Assembly: GCA_045106735.1 (NCBI GenBank)
Contig: JBGCEZ010000007.1
Span: 1-8,233 of the forward strand
Direction: 5' to 3'
Length of the DNA: 8,233 nucleotides
Origin: JBGCEZ01 sp045106735
GTDB lineage: Bacteria > Planctomycetota > Phycisphaerae > Phycisphaerales > SM1A02
Shown here piece by piece: positions 1-6,866 of the stretch. A program made the translations under genes and the position numbers. The notes under the pieces were generated by a model. It saw only the letters and a program-made list of their open reading frames with translations, made no database searches and was not told the origin of the DNA. Each line of letters starts with the position of its first letter. The stretch's first letter is position 1.

Positions 1-1
1 G

Positions 2-1807
2 AAGGGACTGGATCCGAATCGCGGGCGGGCGACCTTGGTGCGAGGCGTTCTCGCCAGCGAGATCGCGGCTCGTATTGCCGCTTCGGCCCCGCTCCGGGAA
101 CTGGATGCTCGCCGCATCGACTCAGCGTTCTCGCGGATGGCCGATCTGCAGCACCAGAAGATGGCCCTGGTGCGCGAGGCGATCGCCGGGCAGTGGATCC
201 AGCGGCAGCGCGATGGACTGCTCGTGTCCACCGGGACCCGACTGAACGCCGCCGGGGCGGACCTGAAGCGACGGTTGCTGACGCGCGGACGCAATGCGAT
301 GCGCATGCGTCAGGTGATCAAGCACGGGCGGTCGATCGAAGGTGGTGATCCGATCTTCGATCTGCGTCCGGTGTGGATGGCCAGCCCCGAGACCGTCGCC
401 CAGGTCTTTCCGCGCGAGGCACTCTTCGACGTCGTCATTTTCGACGAGGCTTCGCAGTGCCGGCTCGAAGAAGCGCTCCCGGTGCTGACGCGGGCCAAGC
501 GGGTGGTGGTCGCCGGCGATCCGAAGCAGTTGCCGCCGACGCGCTTCTTCGAGTCCGCGGTGGTCGCGTCGGAACAACGGGAGATTGCGTCGGATCAAGA
601 CCTGTTCGAGGTCCAGCAGGGCGAGGTGGAAGATCTGCTCAGCGCGGCCCTGAACCTCGAAATCGAGAACGCCTACCTGGACGTCCACTACCGATCGCAG
701 AACGCGGATCTGATCCAGTTCAGCAACGACCAGTTCTACGGTTCGCGACTTCAGGCGATTCCCGGGCATCCGAGCAACCGCACGCGGTTCGCACCATTGC
801 AGCTCATTCCGGCCGCCGGCATCTACAACGATGGGCAGAACCCCATCGAAGCCCAGCGCGTGGTGCAGGTGGTCCAGGATCTGCTGCGACGGGCGGAGCC
901 GCCGTCGATCGGCATCGCCGCGTTCAACGTCGCCCAGCGCGATCTGATCCTCGACACGCTGCACGAAGCGGCGGAAGCCGATCCAGACTTCGCCCGACGA
1001 CTGAACGTTGCTCGCCGGCGGCGGGGCAGTGGGTCTTTCGACGGCCTGTTCGTCAAGAACCTGGAGAACGTCCAGGGTGATGAGCGAGACCACATCATCA
1101 TCTCGACGACGTACGGGCCGAATGAGGAAGGGCGCTTCTACCGGCGATTCGGTCCGCTGCTTCAAGCGGGCGGCGGCCGGCGGCTGAACGTGCTGGTGAC
1201 GCGGGCCCGTCAAGAGGTGCACCTCGTGACCTCCATTCCGGCCGATGCGTACCGATCGCTGCCGCCGGTGCCGGAAGGCCAGACGCCGGGCGGCGGCTGG
1301 TTGCTCTTCGCCTACCTGCAGTACGCCGAGCGCTTGGCCGAGTTGTACGAGGAGGCGAACGCGGAACGCGATGCGGCGCGGGCGAGCACCGAGCGCACGG
1401 TGCGCTCGCGGTGGACGCGGAGTCCGTCGGCCGCAGCTGAAGCCCTCGCCTGCACCGTGGCCCGCGCCGGGAACGGCAACGAGCTGTACTGGGGGAACGA
1501 CGGCTTCTGTGTGGACATTGCCCTCGACCACCCGGTGCGTCCGGACGACGTCACCATCGGTCTGCAGGTGGACATGACACGATTCCGGGGGGCGGCCGAC
1601 CCGATCGAATGGGAGCTCTTCCGCCAAGTCGTCCTTGAATCCCAGGGCTGGAAGCTGCACCGCGTGTGGTCACCGACGATCTTCCGGGATTTGACGGGGA
1701 CGCAGGAGACCGTGGCCGAGCGGGTTCGATCATTCTTGGCCACCGATCGTGATCCAGACGATTTGCAGACGTGGCAAACCAACCCCGCTCAGGAGGACGA
1801 GTCGTGA
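2..1807 (+). CDS. SF1 (Upf1-like) DNA/RNA helicase with C-terminal Vsr-like nuclease domain, 5'-truncated
   Basis: The frame is open to the left edge (first full codon at base 2), so the true start lies outside; the TTG at 35 is only the first possible in-window start. Counting from that TTG, the helicase motifs run in order: FDEAS (Walker B/motif II, residues 136-140), GDPKQLPP (motif III, 161-168), HYRSQ (218-222), VQGDERD (motif V, 346-352) and RLNVLVTRAR (motif VI with arginine finger, 383-392). The P-loop must lie upstream. Residues about 465-550 resemble the Vsr/MTES_1575-type restriction-endonuclease fold found at the end of many AAA_11/AAA_12 helicases: VDIALDHP, then LQVD, then FRQVVLESQGWKLHRVWS. 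Likely acidic residues are D494 and D513. By family knowledge such proteins are ATP-driven nucleic-acid translocases, often near defence genes; a defence role here is inference. The helicase call is firm and the nuclease call moderate. Confidence 0.9.
   Translation, partial: KGLDPNRGRATLVRGVLASEIAARIAASAPLRELDARRIDSAFSRMADLQHQKMALVREAIAGQWIQRQRDGLLVSTGTRLNAAGADLKRRLLTRGRNAMRMRQVIKHGRSIEGGDPIFDLRPVWMASPETVAQVFPREALFDVVIFDEASQCRLEEALPVLTRAKRVVVAGDPKQLPPTRFFESAVVASEQREIASDQDLFEVQQGEVEDLLSAALNLEIENAYLDVHYRSQNADLIQFSNDQFYGSRLQAIPGHPSNRTRFAPLQLIPAAGIYNDGQNPIEAQRVVQVVQDLLRRAEPPSIGIAAFNVAQRDLILDTLHEAAEADPDFARRLNVARRRRGSGSFDGLFVKNLENVQGDERDHIIISTTYGPNEEGRFYRRFGPLLQAGGGRRLNVLVTRARQEVHLVTSIPADAYRSLPPVPEGQTPGGGWLLFAYLQYAERLAELYEEANAERDAARASTERTVRSRWTRSPSAAAEALACTVARAGNGNELYWGNDGFCVDIALDHPVRPDDVTIGLQVDMTRFRGAADPIEWELFRQVVLESQGWKLHRVWSPTIFRDLTGTQETVAERVRSFLATDRDPDDLQTWQTNPAQEDES
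1791..1796 (+). promoter_or_regulatory. Shine-Dalgarno AGGAGG that fixes the VOC gene start
   Basis: A perfect AGGAGG lies inside the last codons of the helicase gene, 7 bases before the GTG at 1804. It selects that GTG over the TTG at 1771, which is 33 bases upstream in the same frame and would overlap the helicase more deeply. Confidence 0.8.
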
Positions 1808-2241
1808 CCGAGATCGAAGCAACGGTGGCCGTGAACCGATTGGTGCCGTATGTCCACGTGGCCGACGTGGACGCGTCGCTGGCGTTCTACGCCTTGCTCG
1901 GGTTCACCGTGGTGAGCGCGATGAAGGATGACGCCGGAAAAACGTTCTGGGTCATGGCTCGCAGCGACGCCGCTGAGATCATGCTCGCCCAGGCTTCGGG
2001 CCCGATTGAGGCCGAACAACAAGCGGTCCTGTTCTACATGTACAGCCAGGACCTGCAGTCACTTCGGCAGTCGTTGCTGGCCGGCGGGATCCGGGATGCG
2101 GGACCGTACTCCGGGGCGGCGCGGGCCGGAGACACGACGCGCATGGTGCACACCATCGCCCGTCCGAGCCACATGCCCGGCGGCGAGATGCGGCTCATCG
2201 ATCCAGACGGCTACGTGGTGCTCGTCGGCCAGTTGGACTGA
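1804..2241 (+). CDS. VOC superfamily (glyoxalase/bleomycin-resistance-like) protein
   Basis: This 145-aa protein is the usual size of a single VOC-fold subunit. The opening pattern LVPYVHVADVDASLAFYALLGF (residues 13-34, with H18 at the usual first metal-ligand site) is a typical first beta-alpha-beta unit. The closing GEMRLIDPDGYVVLVGQ (127-143) is the typical last strand pair with its DPDG turn. The position where many metal-dependent members have Glu is Q143, so metal binding is uncertain. Known family members are glyoxalases, extradiol dioxygenases, fosfomycin or bleomycin resistance proteins and many uncharacterised enzymes; the substrate cannot be read here. The GTG start overlaps the helicase stop by four bases (GTGA), with AGGAGG 7 bases upstream, so it is probably translationally coupled. 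No signal peptide or membrane segment is seen, so it should be cytoplasmic. Confidence 0.85.
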   Translation: MTEIEATVAVNRLVPYVHVADVDASLAFYALLGFTVVSAMKDDAGKTFWVMARSDAAEIMLAQASGPIEAEQQAVLFYMYSQDLQSLRQSLLAGGIRDAGPYSGAARAGDTTRMVHTIARPSHMPGGEMRLIDPDGYVVLVGQLD

Positions 2242-2260
2242 GGGCGATCGCGTCGTGCGG

Positions 2261-2341
2261 GGCGTTCGGCGTGATCGGGGCGGTCGGTGTGACCGGGGCG
2301 GCCGGGGCGGCCGGGGCAATGGGAGTGATCGGTGGGCACGG
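2261..2341. repeat. Imperfect 9-bp tandem repeat tract (about 9 units, consensus GGCGGCCGG)
   Basis: Nine consecutive 9-base units can be laid out: ggcgttcgg, cgtgatcgg, ggcggtcgg, tgtgaccgg, ggcggccgg twice, ggcaatggg, agtgatcgg, tgggcacgg. The tract fills most of the gap between two convergent VOC genes. In one plus frame it reads as Gly-X-Y triplets (GVIGAVGVTGAAGAAGAMGVI), collagen-like, but that frame has no credible start and stops at 2375. I treat it as intergenic low-complexity DNA. It could help end transcription from either side, though no U-tract hairpin is evident. Confidence 0.6.
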
Positions 2342-2385
2342 GAACCGCAGGGACCGCGGGAACGGCCGGGCATGATCGCTCGCCA

Positions 2386-3135
2386 TCATCCGTCGGACTG
2401 CAACCCGATGCATACCCCTACAACGTCGCGGATCACTGCACGGCCGGCGCCGTCGTCCGACCAAAGGACTTCGCCGCCGGCATCGCGGGCTCGGCGCAGG
2501 CTCTCGGCCAAATCGCCAACTGGCAAGCTCAGGATCCAGACGGCTGGAATCTCCGCTTGGTCATCATTGACCGGGCCGATGTCGGCGGCGGCGACGCCGC
2601 TCGGGCAGCGCATCTCGCACCCGCCGTCCGAGGCGGGGGGCGCGGCGGACCAACCGACGACGCGTTCGTAGAACGTACAGGTCGACGCGACGTCCGCCGC
2701 CGCGAGCGAGAGCCACGAAATGCGACCGCAGCCGTCGAAGCTCTTCGGATCGAGGGTTGCTTCGTCCACCGCCGGAATGACGCCGAACGCGGCGCCGGCC
2801 GGGTCAACGAGCACCGCCCACTGGCTTTGGCCGTCGTCGGCTCGGCCGTGCATCAATTCTTCGCCCCCGAGTTCGAGGCATTGCTTCGCACTGTCGGCGA
2901 CATCGGCGACCTGGAAGTGCGGCATCCACTGCAGGGGGATGGACTCGTACGCGGGCACGCGTTCCCCGAGTCCAATGACCGGCGTGCCGTTGTTGTTCGT
3001 GAGATCGTCCCGCCACCGGGGTGTCGGTCCCGTCGTCATCACCTGGGCGTAGAAGCTGAGTTCCCGTTCGTGTTCCGGAACCGCAATGTCCGCACTGAGC
3101 ACGCCGCCAACGCCGGGGAAGAACGGATTTCGCAT
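2386..3135 (-). CDS. Two-domain VOC (glyoxalase-like) protein
   Basis: Read from the ATG at 3135, this gives 249 aa, the usual size of a tandem VOC protein. Domain 1 spans residues about 10-122: VLSADIAVPEHERELSFYAQVM, then PHFQVADVADSAKQCLELGGEEL and WAVLVDPAGAAFGVI. Domain 2 spans about 137-246: GRISWLSLAAADVASTCTFYERVVGW, then LPVGDLAESLRRARDAGGEVL. The FYxxVxGW pattern and the aspartate-led helix in each half are typical of the class that includes hydroxylase-like and CFP30B-like VOC proteins; the substrate is unknown. The frame stays open upstream to 3582, but that stretch is Pro/Arg/Ser/Thr-rich, lacks any domain and overlaps the divergent secreted gene, so I chose 3135. The Shine-Dalgarno there is weak (GAG about 12 bases upstream). 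It converges on the other VOC gene across the 9-bp repeat tract. Confidence 0.82.
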   Translation of the reverse strand: MRNPFFPGVGGVLSADIAVPEHERELSFYAQVMTTGPTPRWRDDLTNNNGTPVIGLGERVPAYESIPLQWMPHFQVADVADSAKQCLELGGEELMHGRADDGQSQWAVLVDPAGAAFGVIPAVDEATLDPKSFDGCGRISWLSLAAADVASTCTFYERVVGWSAAPPASDGGCEMRCPSGVAAADIGPVNDDQAEIPAVWILSLPVGDLAESLRRARDAGGEVLWSDDGAGRAVIRDVVGVCIGLQSDG

Positions 3136-3553
3136 GATGTATTGATCTCGATGGATGTTCGCGTACGCTTGCGTTGGGCGAGGGCCGGCTCGATCGGCTG
3201 TTCGCTCGTGCACGCCCGGGTGCATCTTCGGGTTTCTGGCGTCGACTTGCTGCGCGGGTGTCGTCGGTGTCGTGAGTCGAAGGCCGAGAGACGAGGGGCG
3301 AGAGTTGGCGAGCTCCGTCGAGTATCGCCGAGCGGGCTCCGGCTGGCTCGGACTCGGGGGCAGCGTAGTCGGTTTTTTCCCCGAGATGTTCGTGGGCCGG
3401 GATGTATTGCATGGTGGGTGCCGCGACAGATTTTCGGCCGTCTCGTGATGGGCTGGAAGCGGATGGCTGATGCGGTGGCGGGTCGACGAGCCTGCCGGGC
3501 GCGGGTCCGCGGGTCCGCCGCCGCAAGAGTTGGCGAAGTCACGGAGACCACCC
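3136..3553. other. Divergent intergenic region, no gene supported
   Basis: These 418 bases separate the start of the minus-strand VOC gene from the plus-strand secreted gene and should hold the promoters of both. I could not assign -35/-10 pairs with confidence. A T6 run at about 3373-3378 precedes CCCCGAG, which is complementary to CTCGGGG about 18 bases earlier. The order (stem, long loop containing the T run, stem) does not fit a standard terminator. The long open frames crossing this region on both strands look like GC-driven artefacts, being rich in Arg, Pro and Ser with no recognisable domain. Confidence 0.5.
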
Positions 3554-4327
3554 ATGGAGATTCCGATGGTGCGTTCTACCAATACTCATGTCGCAATTTC
3601 TTGGATTACAACGCTTCTTGTTGCCGCCGGAGCGCACGCCGCGTTTGCTGCGCCGCCGACTGCGGCTCGTGCACAGGAATCGCCGCCGGCATTCGTGCTT
3701 CCCGCCAACGATGCGGTGACCTGCCCGAACCTGGCGATCCCAGAAGACGAACCGTGCATGGAAGACGTCAATGGTGGCTGCAATTCGATCCCGGTGGTCT
3801 TCACCGAAGTGGGATGCGGCGACACGGTCTGCGGCACCGTCTGGGCCGAGGGCGGGATCCGCGATACGGACTGGATCCTTCCGCCCCCGTTGGCGGCTGG
3901 CGAGGTCTCGCGCATGACGGTGACCACCGAGTTTCGGGCAACGATCTCTCGATCGCCGATCGGTTGTTGTGAAGCGTTGTGTGTGCTGCCGGTGTACACG
4001 CTCGAGCCGGGCCAGACGACGTACTTCGAATGGGCCGCGGACGTTGATGAACAGATCGTCTGGTTCATTGCCACGGAAGGCTTCGACCGCGTGCCATGCC
4101 CATCAGAACCGGGCGCTCCCGGCACCCGGTGGGTTGCGACGTTCGACTGCTTGGACGAACCGACGTGCATCGGCAACGTCGATGGCATGGGCGATGTCGG
4201 GTTCAGTGACGTACTGACGGTCCTGAGCAACTGGGGTTCGTCGGGCTTCGGCGACGCCAACGGCGACAACTTCGTCAGCTTCGACGACCTGCTGATTGTG
4301 CTTGCTGGCTGGGGACCATGCGGCTGA
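3554..4327 (+). CDS. Exported Cys-rich protein with C-terminal planctomycete (GC-type) dockerin-like domain
   Basis: This 257-aa protein is recognisable by class, not by precise function. The N-terminus has a positive residue, a hydrophobic run (VAISWITTLLVAAGAHAAFA, about 13-32) and Ala-rich sites around AAFAA or ARAQ, a likely Sec signal peptide. The middle is Cys-rich, with PCMEDVNGGCNSIPVVF, CGDTVCGTVW and RDTDW (about 68-107). From memory, similar modules recur in secreted planctomycete proteins. The end (205-256) is two dockerin-like loops, NVDGMGDVGFSD and DANGDNFVSFDD, finishing in AGWGPCG. In loop 1 the usual fifth acidic position is Met, so its calcium binding may be weak. GGAG at 3543-3546 lies 7 bases before ATG 3554; ATG 3566 also has GGAG 6 bases upstream and is an alternative start. 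Many Cys suggest disulfides outside the cytoplasm. The next gene carries the same C-terminal module. Confidence 0.85.
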   Translation: MEIPMVRSTNTHVAISWITTLLVAAGAHAAFAAPPTAARAQESPPAFVLPANDAVTCPNLAIPEDEPCMEDVNGGCNSIPVVFTEVGCGDTVCGTVWAEGGIRDTDWILPPPLAAGEVSRMTVTTEFRATISRSPIGCCEALCVLPVYTLEPGQTTYFEWAADVDEQIVWFIATEGFDRVPCPSEPGAPGTRWVATFDCLDEPTCIGNVDGMGDVGFSDVLTVLSNWGSSGFGDANGDNFVSFDDLLIVLAGWGPCG

Positions 4328-4416
4328 TCGGGTACGCCGAGGTGAGGGCGGTGGGCAGTTCGCCGCACGGCCGTGCGGCGCCTCCCAGCGGGTCAGCATC
4401 GATGCCGACGCGGTCC
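4322..4416. repeat. Intergenic repeat, copy A (about 95 bp)
   Basis: This segment matches 7390-7485 with roughly eight mismatches and one single-base indel, about 90% identity by hand alignment. Shared landmarks are ggctgat-ggg, gccgagg, cagttcgccgcacggcc, gcggcgcctcc and the ggtcagcatcgatgccgacg block ending in cggtcc. It begins at the last codons of the upstream secreted gene and includes its stop (TGA 4325-4327). The centre is a perfect 20-bp palindrome (4361-4380). No flanking direct repeats or terminal inverted repeats are obvious, so a MITE-like origin is not shown. Confidence 0.85.
4361..4380. other. Perfect 20-bp palindrome in repeat copy A
   Basis: The half-site CGCCGCACGG is followed directly by its reverse complement CCGTGCGGCG. 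As RNA it would fold into an 8-bp GC-rich stem with a GGCC loop. It sits 34 bases after the stop of the upstream secreted gene, so it could act as a transcription terminator or mRNA 3'-end stabiliser. No T-tract follows, which weakens the classical terminator reading. It could also be a binding site for a dimeric protein. Copy B keeps the palindrome with one mismatch (7430-7449). Confidence 0.7.
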
Positions 4417-4505
4417 GCCTTCGTGATCGGAACCCCGGACCACTTCGCCCGGCCTGAACGGATCGAGAATGCCATCAGGATTTTTTCATATTGGAGAGCG
4501 TCTGA

Positions 4506-6866
4506 ATGACTGCCGCGTCCTCATGTACTTCATCGCTGACGTCGTCTTCGACCCTTGTGATGGTGTTTTCTGCGTTCGTGTTCGTTGGCGGATTCCATCT
4601 GAACGCACGAGCAGCTCCGCCTGATTCTGCATGCGTTCTCGCCTATCCCGTCGGCCACGCCGTCGGTGAAACTCCGCGTGGAGTCGCCGTCGCCGACCTC
4701 GATGCTGACGGGGATCCGGACCTTGTTGCCGCGAACGCCGACAGCGATGATGTGACCGTTCTCTTCAATCAAGGCGACGGTTCGTTCCTGGTCGCGGAAT
4801 ACGCGGTGGGTGACCGTCCGGTGGCACTGACAGTGGCCGATCTAGACGGAGATGGAGATGTAGATCTCGCGATCGCGAACGCACTGAGCGAAGACGTTTC
4901 GGTGTTGCTCAATGACGGTGATGGACAGTTTGGGGCTCCGTCTCAATACGGTGCCGGAAGCTCACCCGAGGACATTGCCGTGGCGGATATGGACGGAGAT
5001 GGCGATCAGGACCTCGTGGTCGCCAACGGCTTTGGAGCGACCATATCGGTTCTTTTGGGGACGGGCACCGGGACGTTTGAGCCCGCTCGATCCCATCCGG
5101 TCGCGCCCGCTGCCCGGGCGTTGGCACTGGAAGACTTCAACGCCGATGGCAACATTGATGTTGCGGTGGCCATTCAGAACGCGAACATCTCGGTCCTCTT
5201 GAACCAGGGGGACGGAAGCTTCAGCGCAGTGAGGACTGAAACGTACACCGTGGCCGGGAACGCACAGGGGATTGTCGCCGGTGATCTGGACGGCGACGGT
5301 GACATGGATCTTGCCACGACGACCGTTGCAGTTGAGCGGATTTCGGTTCTCTTCAACGACGGATCCGGCGAGTTCGGAGATCGAAGTGACTTGATCGCCG
5401 GAAGCGTCCCTCGCTCGCCCGTTGTCGGCGACCTCGACGGGGACGGAGTTGTTGATTTGATCGTACGGTCGAGTGACGGCATTGCTGTCGTCCGTGGAGT
5501 TGGGGGAGGAGCGTTCAGCGAGCACATCGGGTTCTCGATCGACGGTGGTCTGTGGGAGATCGCCGCGGCGGACTTCGATGGAGATGGGGTTCTCGATCTG
5601 GCAGGTTCGGACTCGACCGGCGATCGCGTCATGGTGGTCCGAGGGCTCGGCGATGGATCATTGGGCGCCGGAACGGTGCACGATGCTGGTGATGAACCCA
5701 ATGGGCTCTACGCAGCCGATTTTGATGGAGATGGATTCCCGGATATCGCGACCGCAAACGGCAATGGTAATGATGTCACGCTGCTCTTCGGGGATGGCGA
5801 TGGCCGCACTTTCTCGAGTCCGGTCGACGTTCCGTCAGGGAATTCGCCCGAGGCGGTTGCTGGTGGCGATATCGATGGCGACGGTGACGTTGATCTCGTC
5901 GTCGCGAACTTCTTCGGAAACGACCTTTCGATCTTCTTCAATGTGGGGAATGGTGAGTTTGATGCGCCGGTCATGCTGCCCACGGCGAGCAATTCGTTCT
6001 GGGTGGACCTCAGTGATTTGAACGGTGATGGGACGCTGGATCTCATTTTTTCGAACAGCTTGAGTCAGAGCGTGTCGGTACGCTTGAACCCAGGTCGCGG
6101 TGACTTCTTGGGCGCGATCGATTTCGCCGTCGGAGCCTCGCCAAGGAAGTTTGCCATTGCTGATCTCGATCAGGATGGCGATAGGGATCTCGCTGTCGCG
6201 ACCTCGGGTGACAATGCTGTTTCCGTGCTGCTCAATGACGGGGCTGGAGCTTTCGGGGCGCCGGTATCACTCCCAGTCGACCTCAGCCCATGGGCAGTGG
6301 CCATCGGCGATTTGGATTCCGATGGGGATCCGGATCTGGTGACGGCGAATCACAACGCGGACAGCATTTCTGTGTTGCTCAACGTCGGCCGGGCAACTTT
6401 CAGCTCTGCGATCGACTACCCGGTTGGCGACCGTCCAAGTTCGCTGGCCCTCGGTGATATCACCGGGGATGGAGCCGTCGACATCGTCGTTGGACAACGG
6501 TCCGAGACCTCGGTTGGAGTTTTGGTAAACGGCGGTGATGGGACATTCTCGGCCGGTCCAGCTATCGATGTCGGATTCAACTCGAAGAGCGTCATTCTTC
6601 AAGATGTCAATCAGGACGGCGAGCCGGACCTGCTCGTGGCGAGGCCCTCCGGCGACGAGGTCCATGTCATCCTGAGCACCTGCTCAAGAGTGGAACCATC
6701 GTGTCTTGGCGATATCGACCAGAGCGGCGACGTGGGGTTCAGTGATCTTCTCCAAGTCCTCTCCGCTTGGGCGAGCGTGGGCGGAGTTGAAGACGTTGAC
6801 GGCGACGGAGTGGTTGGCTTTGGCGATATTCTCGCGGTTCTTGCGGGGTGGGGGCCGTGTACGTGA
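4506..6866 (+). CDS. Secreted FG-GAP/VCBS 14-repeat beta-propeller protein with C-terminal dockerin-like domain
   Basis: This 786-aa protein starts at ATG 4506 with GGAG at 4493-4496, 9 bases upstream. Residues about 14-37 (hydrophobic TLVMVFSAFVFVGGF, then ARAA) look like a signal peptide with an unusually long uncharged n-region. Fourteen Asp-rich repeats follow, each with D-x-[DN]-x-D-G-x-x-D-[LIV], starting near residues 64, 112, 161, 210, 260, 309, 356, 405, 455, 504, 553, 602, 651 and 700. Between them, [IV]SVLLNxGDGxF strands recur. This is the FG-GAP/VCBS repeat (Pfam FG-GAP_3/VCBS type), which binds calcium and folds as propeller blades, usually for surface binding or adhesion. Residues 733-785 are a two-loop dockerin-like module (DIDQSGDVGFSD, DVDGDGVVGFGD, AGWGPC) almost matching that of the upstream gene. 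The ligand is unknown. The 178-bp gap with a palindrome upstream leaves co-transcription with the previous gene open. Confidence 0.92.
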   Translation: MTAASSCTSSLTSSSTLVMVFSAFVFVGGFHLNARAAPPDSACVLAYPVGHAVGETPRGVAVADLDADGDPDLVAANADSDDVTVLFNQGDGSFLVAEYAVGDRPVALTVADLDGDGDVDLAIANALSEDVSVLLNDGDGQFGAPSQYGAGSSPEDIAVADMDGDGDQDLVVANGFGATISVLLGTGTGTFEPARSHPVAPAARALALEDFNADGNIDVAVAIQNANISVLLNQGDGSFSAVRTETYTVAGNAQGIVAGDLDGDGDMDLATTTVAVERISVLFNDGSGEFGDRSDLIAGSVPRSPVVGDLDGDGVVDLIVRSSDGIAVVRGVGGGAFSEHIGFSIDGGLWEIAAADFDGDGVLDLAGSDSTGDRVMVVRGLGDGSLGAGTVHDAGDEPNGLYAADFDGDGFPDIATANGNGNDVTLLFGDGDGRTFSSPVDVPSGNSPEAVAGGDIDGDGDVDLVVANFFGNDLSIFFNVGNGEFDAPVMLPTASNSFWVDLSDLNGDGTLDLIFSNSLSQSVSVRLNPGRGDFLGAIDFAVGASPRKFAIADLDQDGDRDLAVATSGDNAVSVLLNDGAGAFGAPVSLPVDLSPWAVAIGDLDSDGDPDLVTANHNADSISVLLNVGRATFSSAIDYPVGDRPSSLALGDITGDGAVDIVVGQRSETSVGVLVNGGDGTFSAGPAIDVGFNSKSVILQDVNQDGEPDLLVARPSGDEVHVILSTCSRVEPSCLGDIDQSGDVGFSDLLQVLSAWASVGGVEDVDGDGVVGFGDILAVLAGWGPCT

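Noticed and set aside
122..1660. Long minus-strand frame (512 codons) opposite the helicase gene.
   Set aside because: It is an antisense shadow; the plus strand carries all helicase motifs, and the shadow shows Arg/His-rich composition without domains.
3354..3386. Stem CTCGGGG/CCCCGAG around a T6 run as a terminator.
   Set aside because: The T-run is inside the loop rather than after the stem, and the 18-base loop makes it weak on either strand.
3136..3582. N-terminal extension of the minus-strand VOC protein by about 149 residues.
   Set aside because: The extension is Pro/Arg/Ser/Thr-rich with no domain, runs into the divergent secreted gene, and the VOC fold begins just after the ATG at 3135.
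2332..3972. Long plus-strand frame (546 codons) across the second VOC gene and the start of the secreted gene.
   Set aside because: It is antisense to a clear two-domain VOC protein, then out of frame with the secreted gene; its composition is Arg-rich and GC-driven.
4479..4492. TTTTTTCATATT as a promoter -10 region or terminator T-tract before the VCBS gene.
   Set aside because: It lies immediately next to the ribosome site, leaving no room for a leader, and no hairpin directly precedes it.
4318..4509. Plus-strand 63-codon frame filling the gap between the two dockerin-type genes, with ATGA overlap to the second.
   Set aside because: It starts inside the end of the upstream gene with no ribosome site, most of its length is the intergenic repeat, and its composition is not protein-like.
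4506..6866. CRISPR-like or satellite DNA reading of the about 147-bp periodicity.
   Set aside because: The period is explained by the 49-residue VCBS protein repeat; the DNA units are divergent and fully coding.
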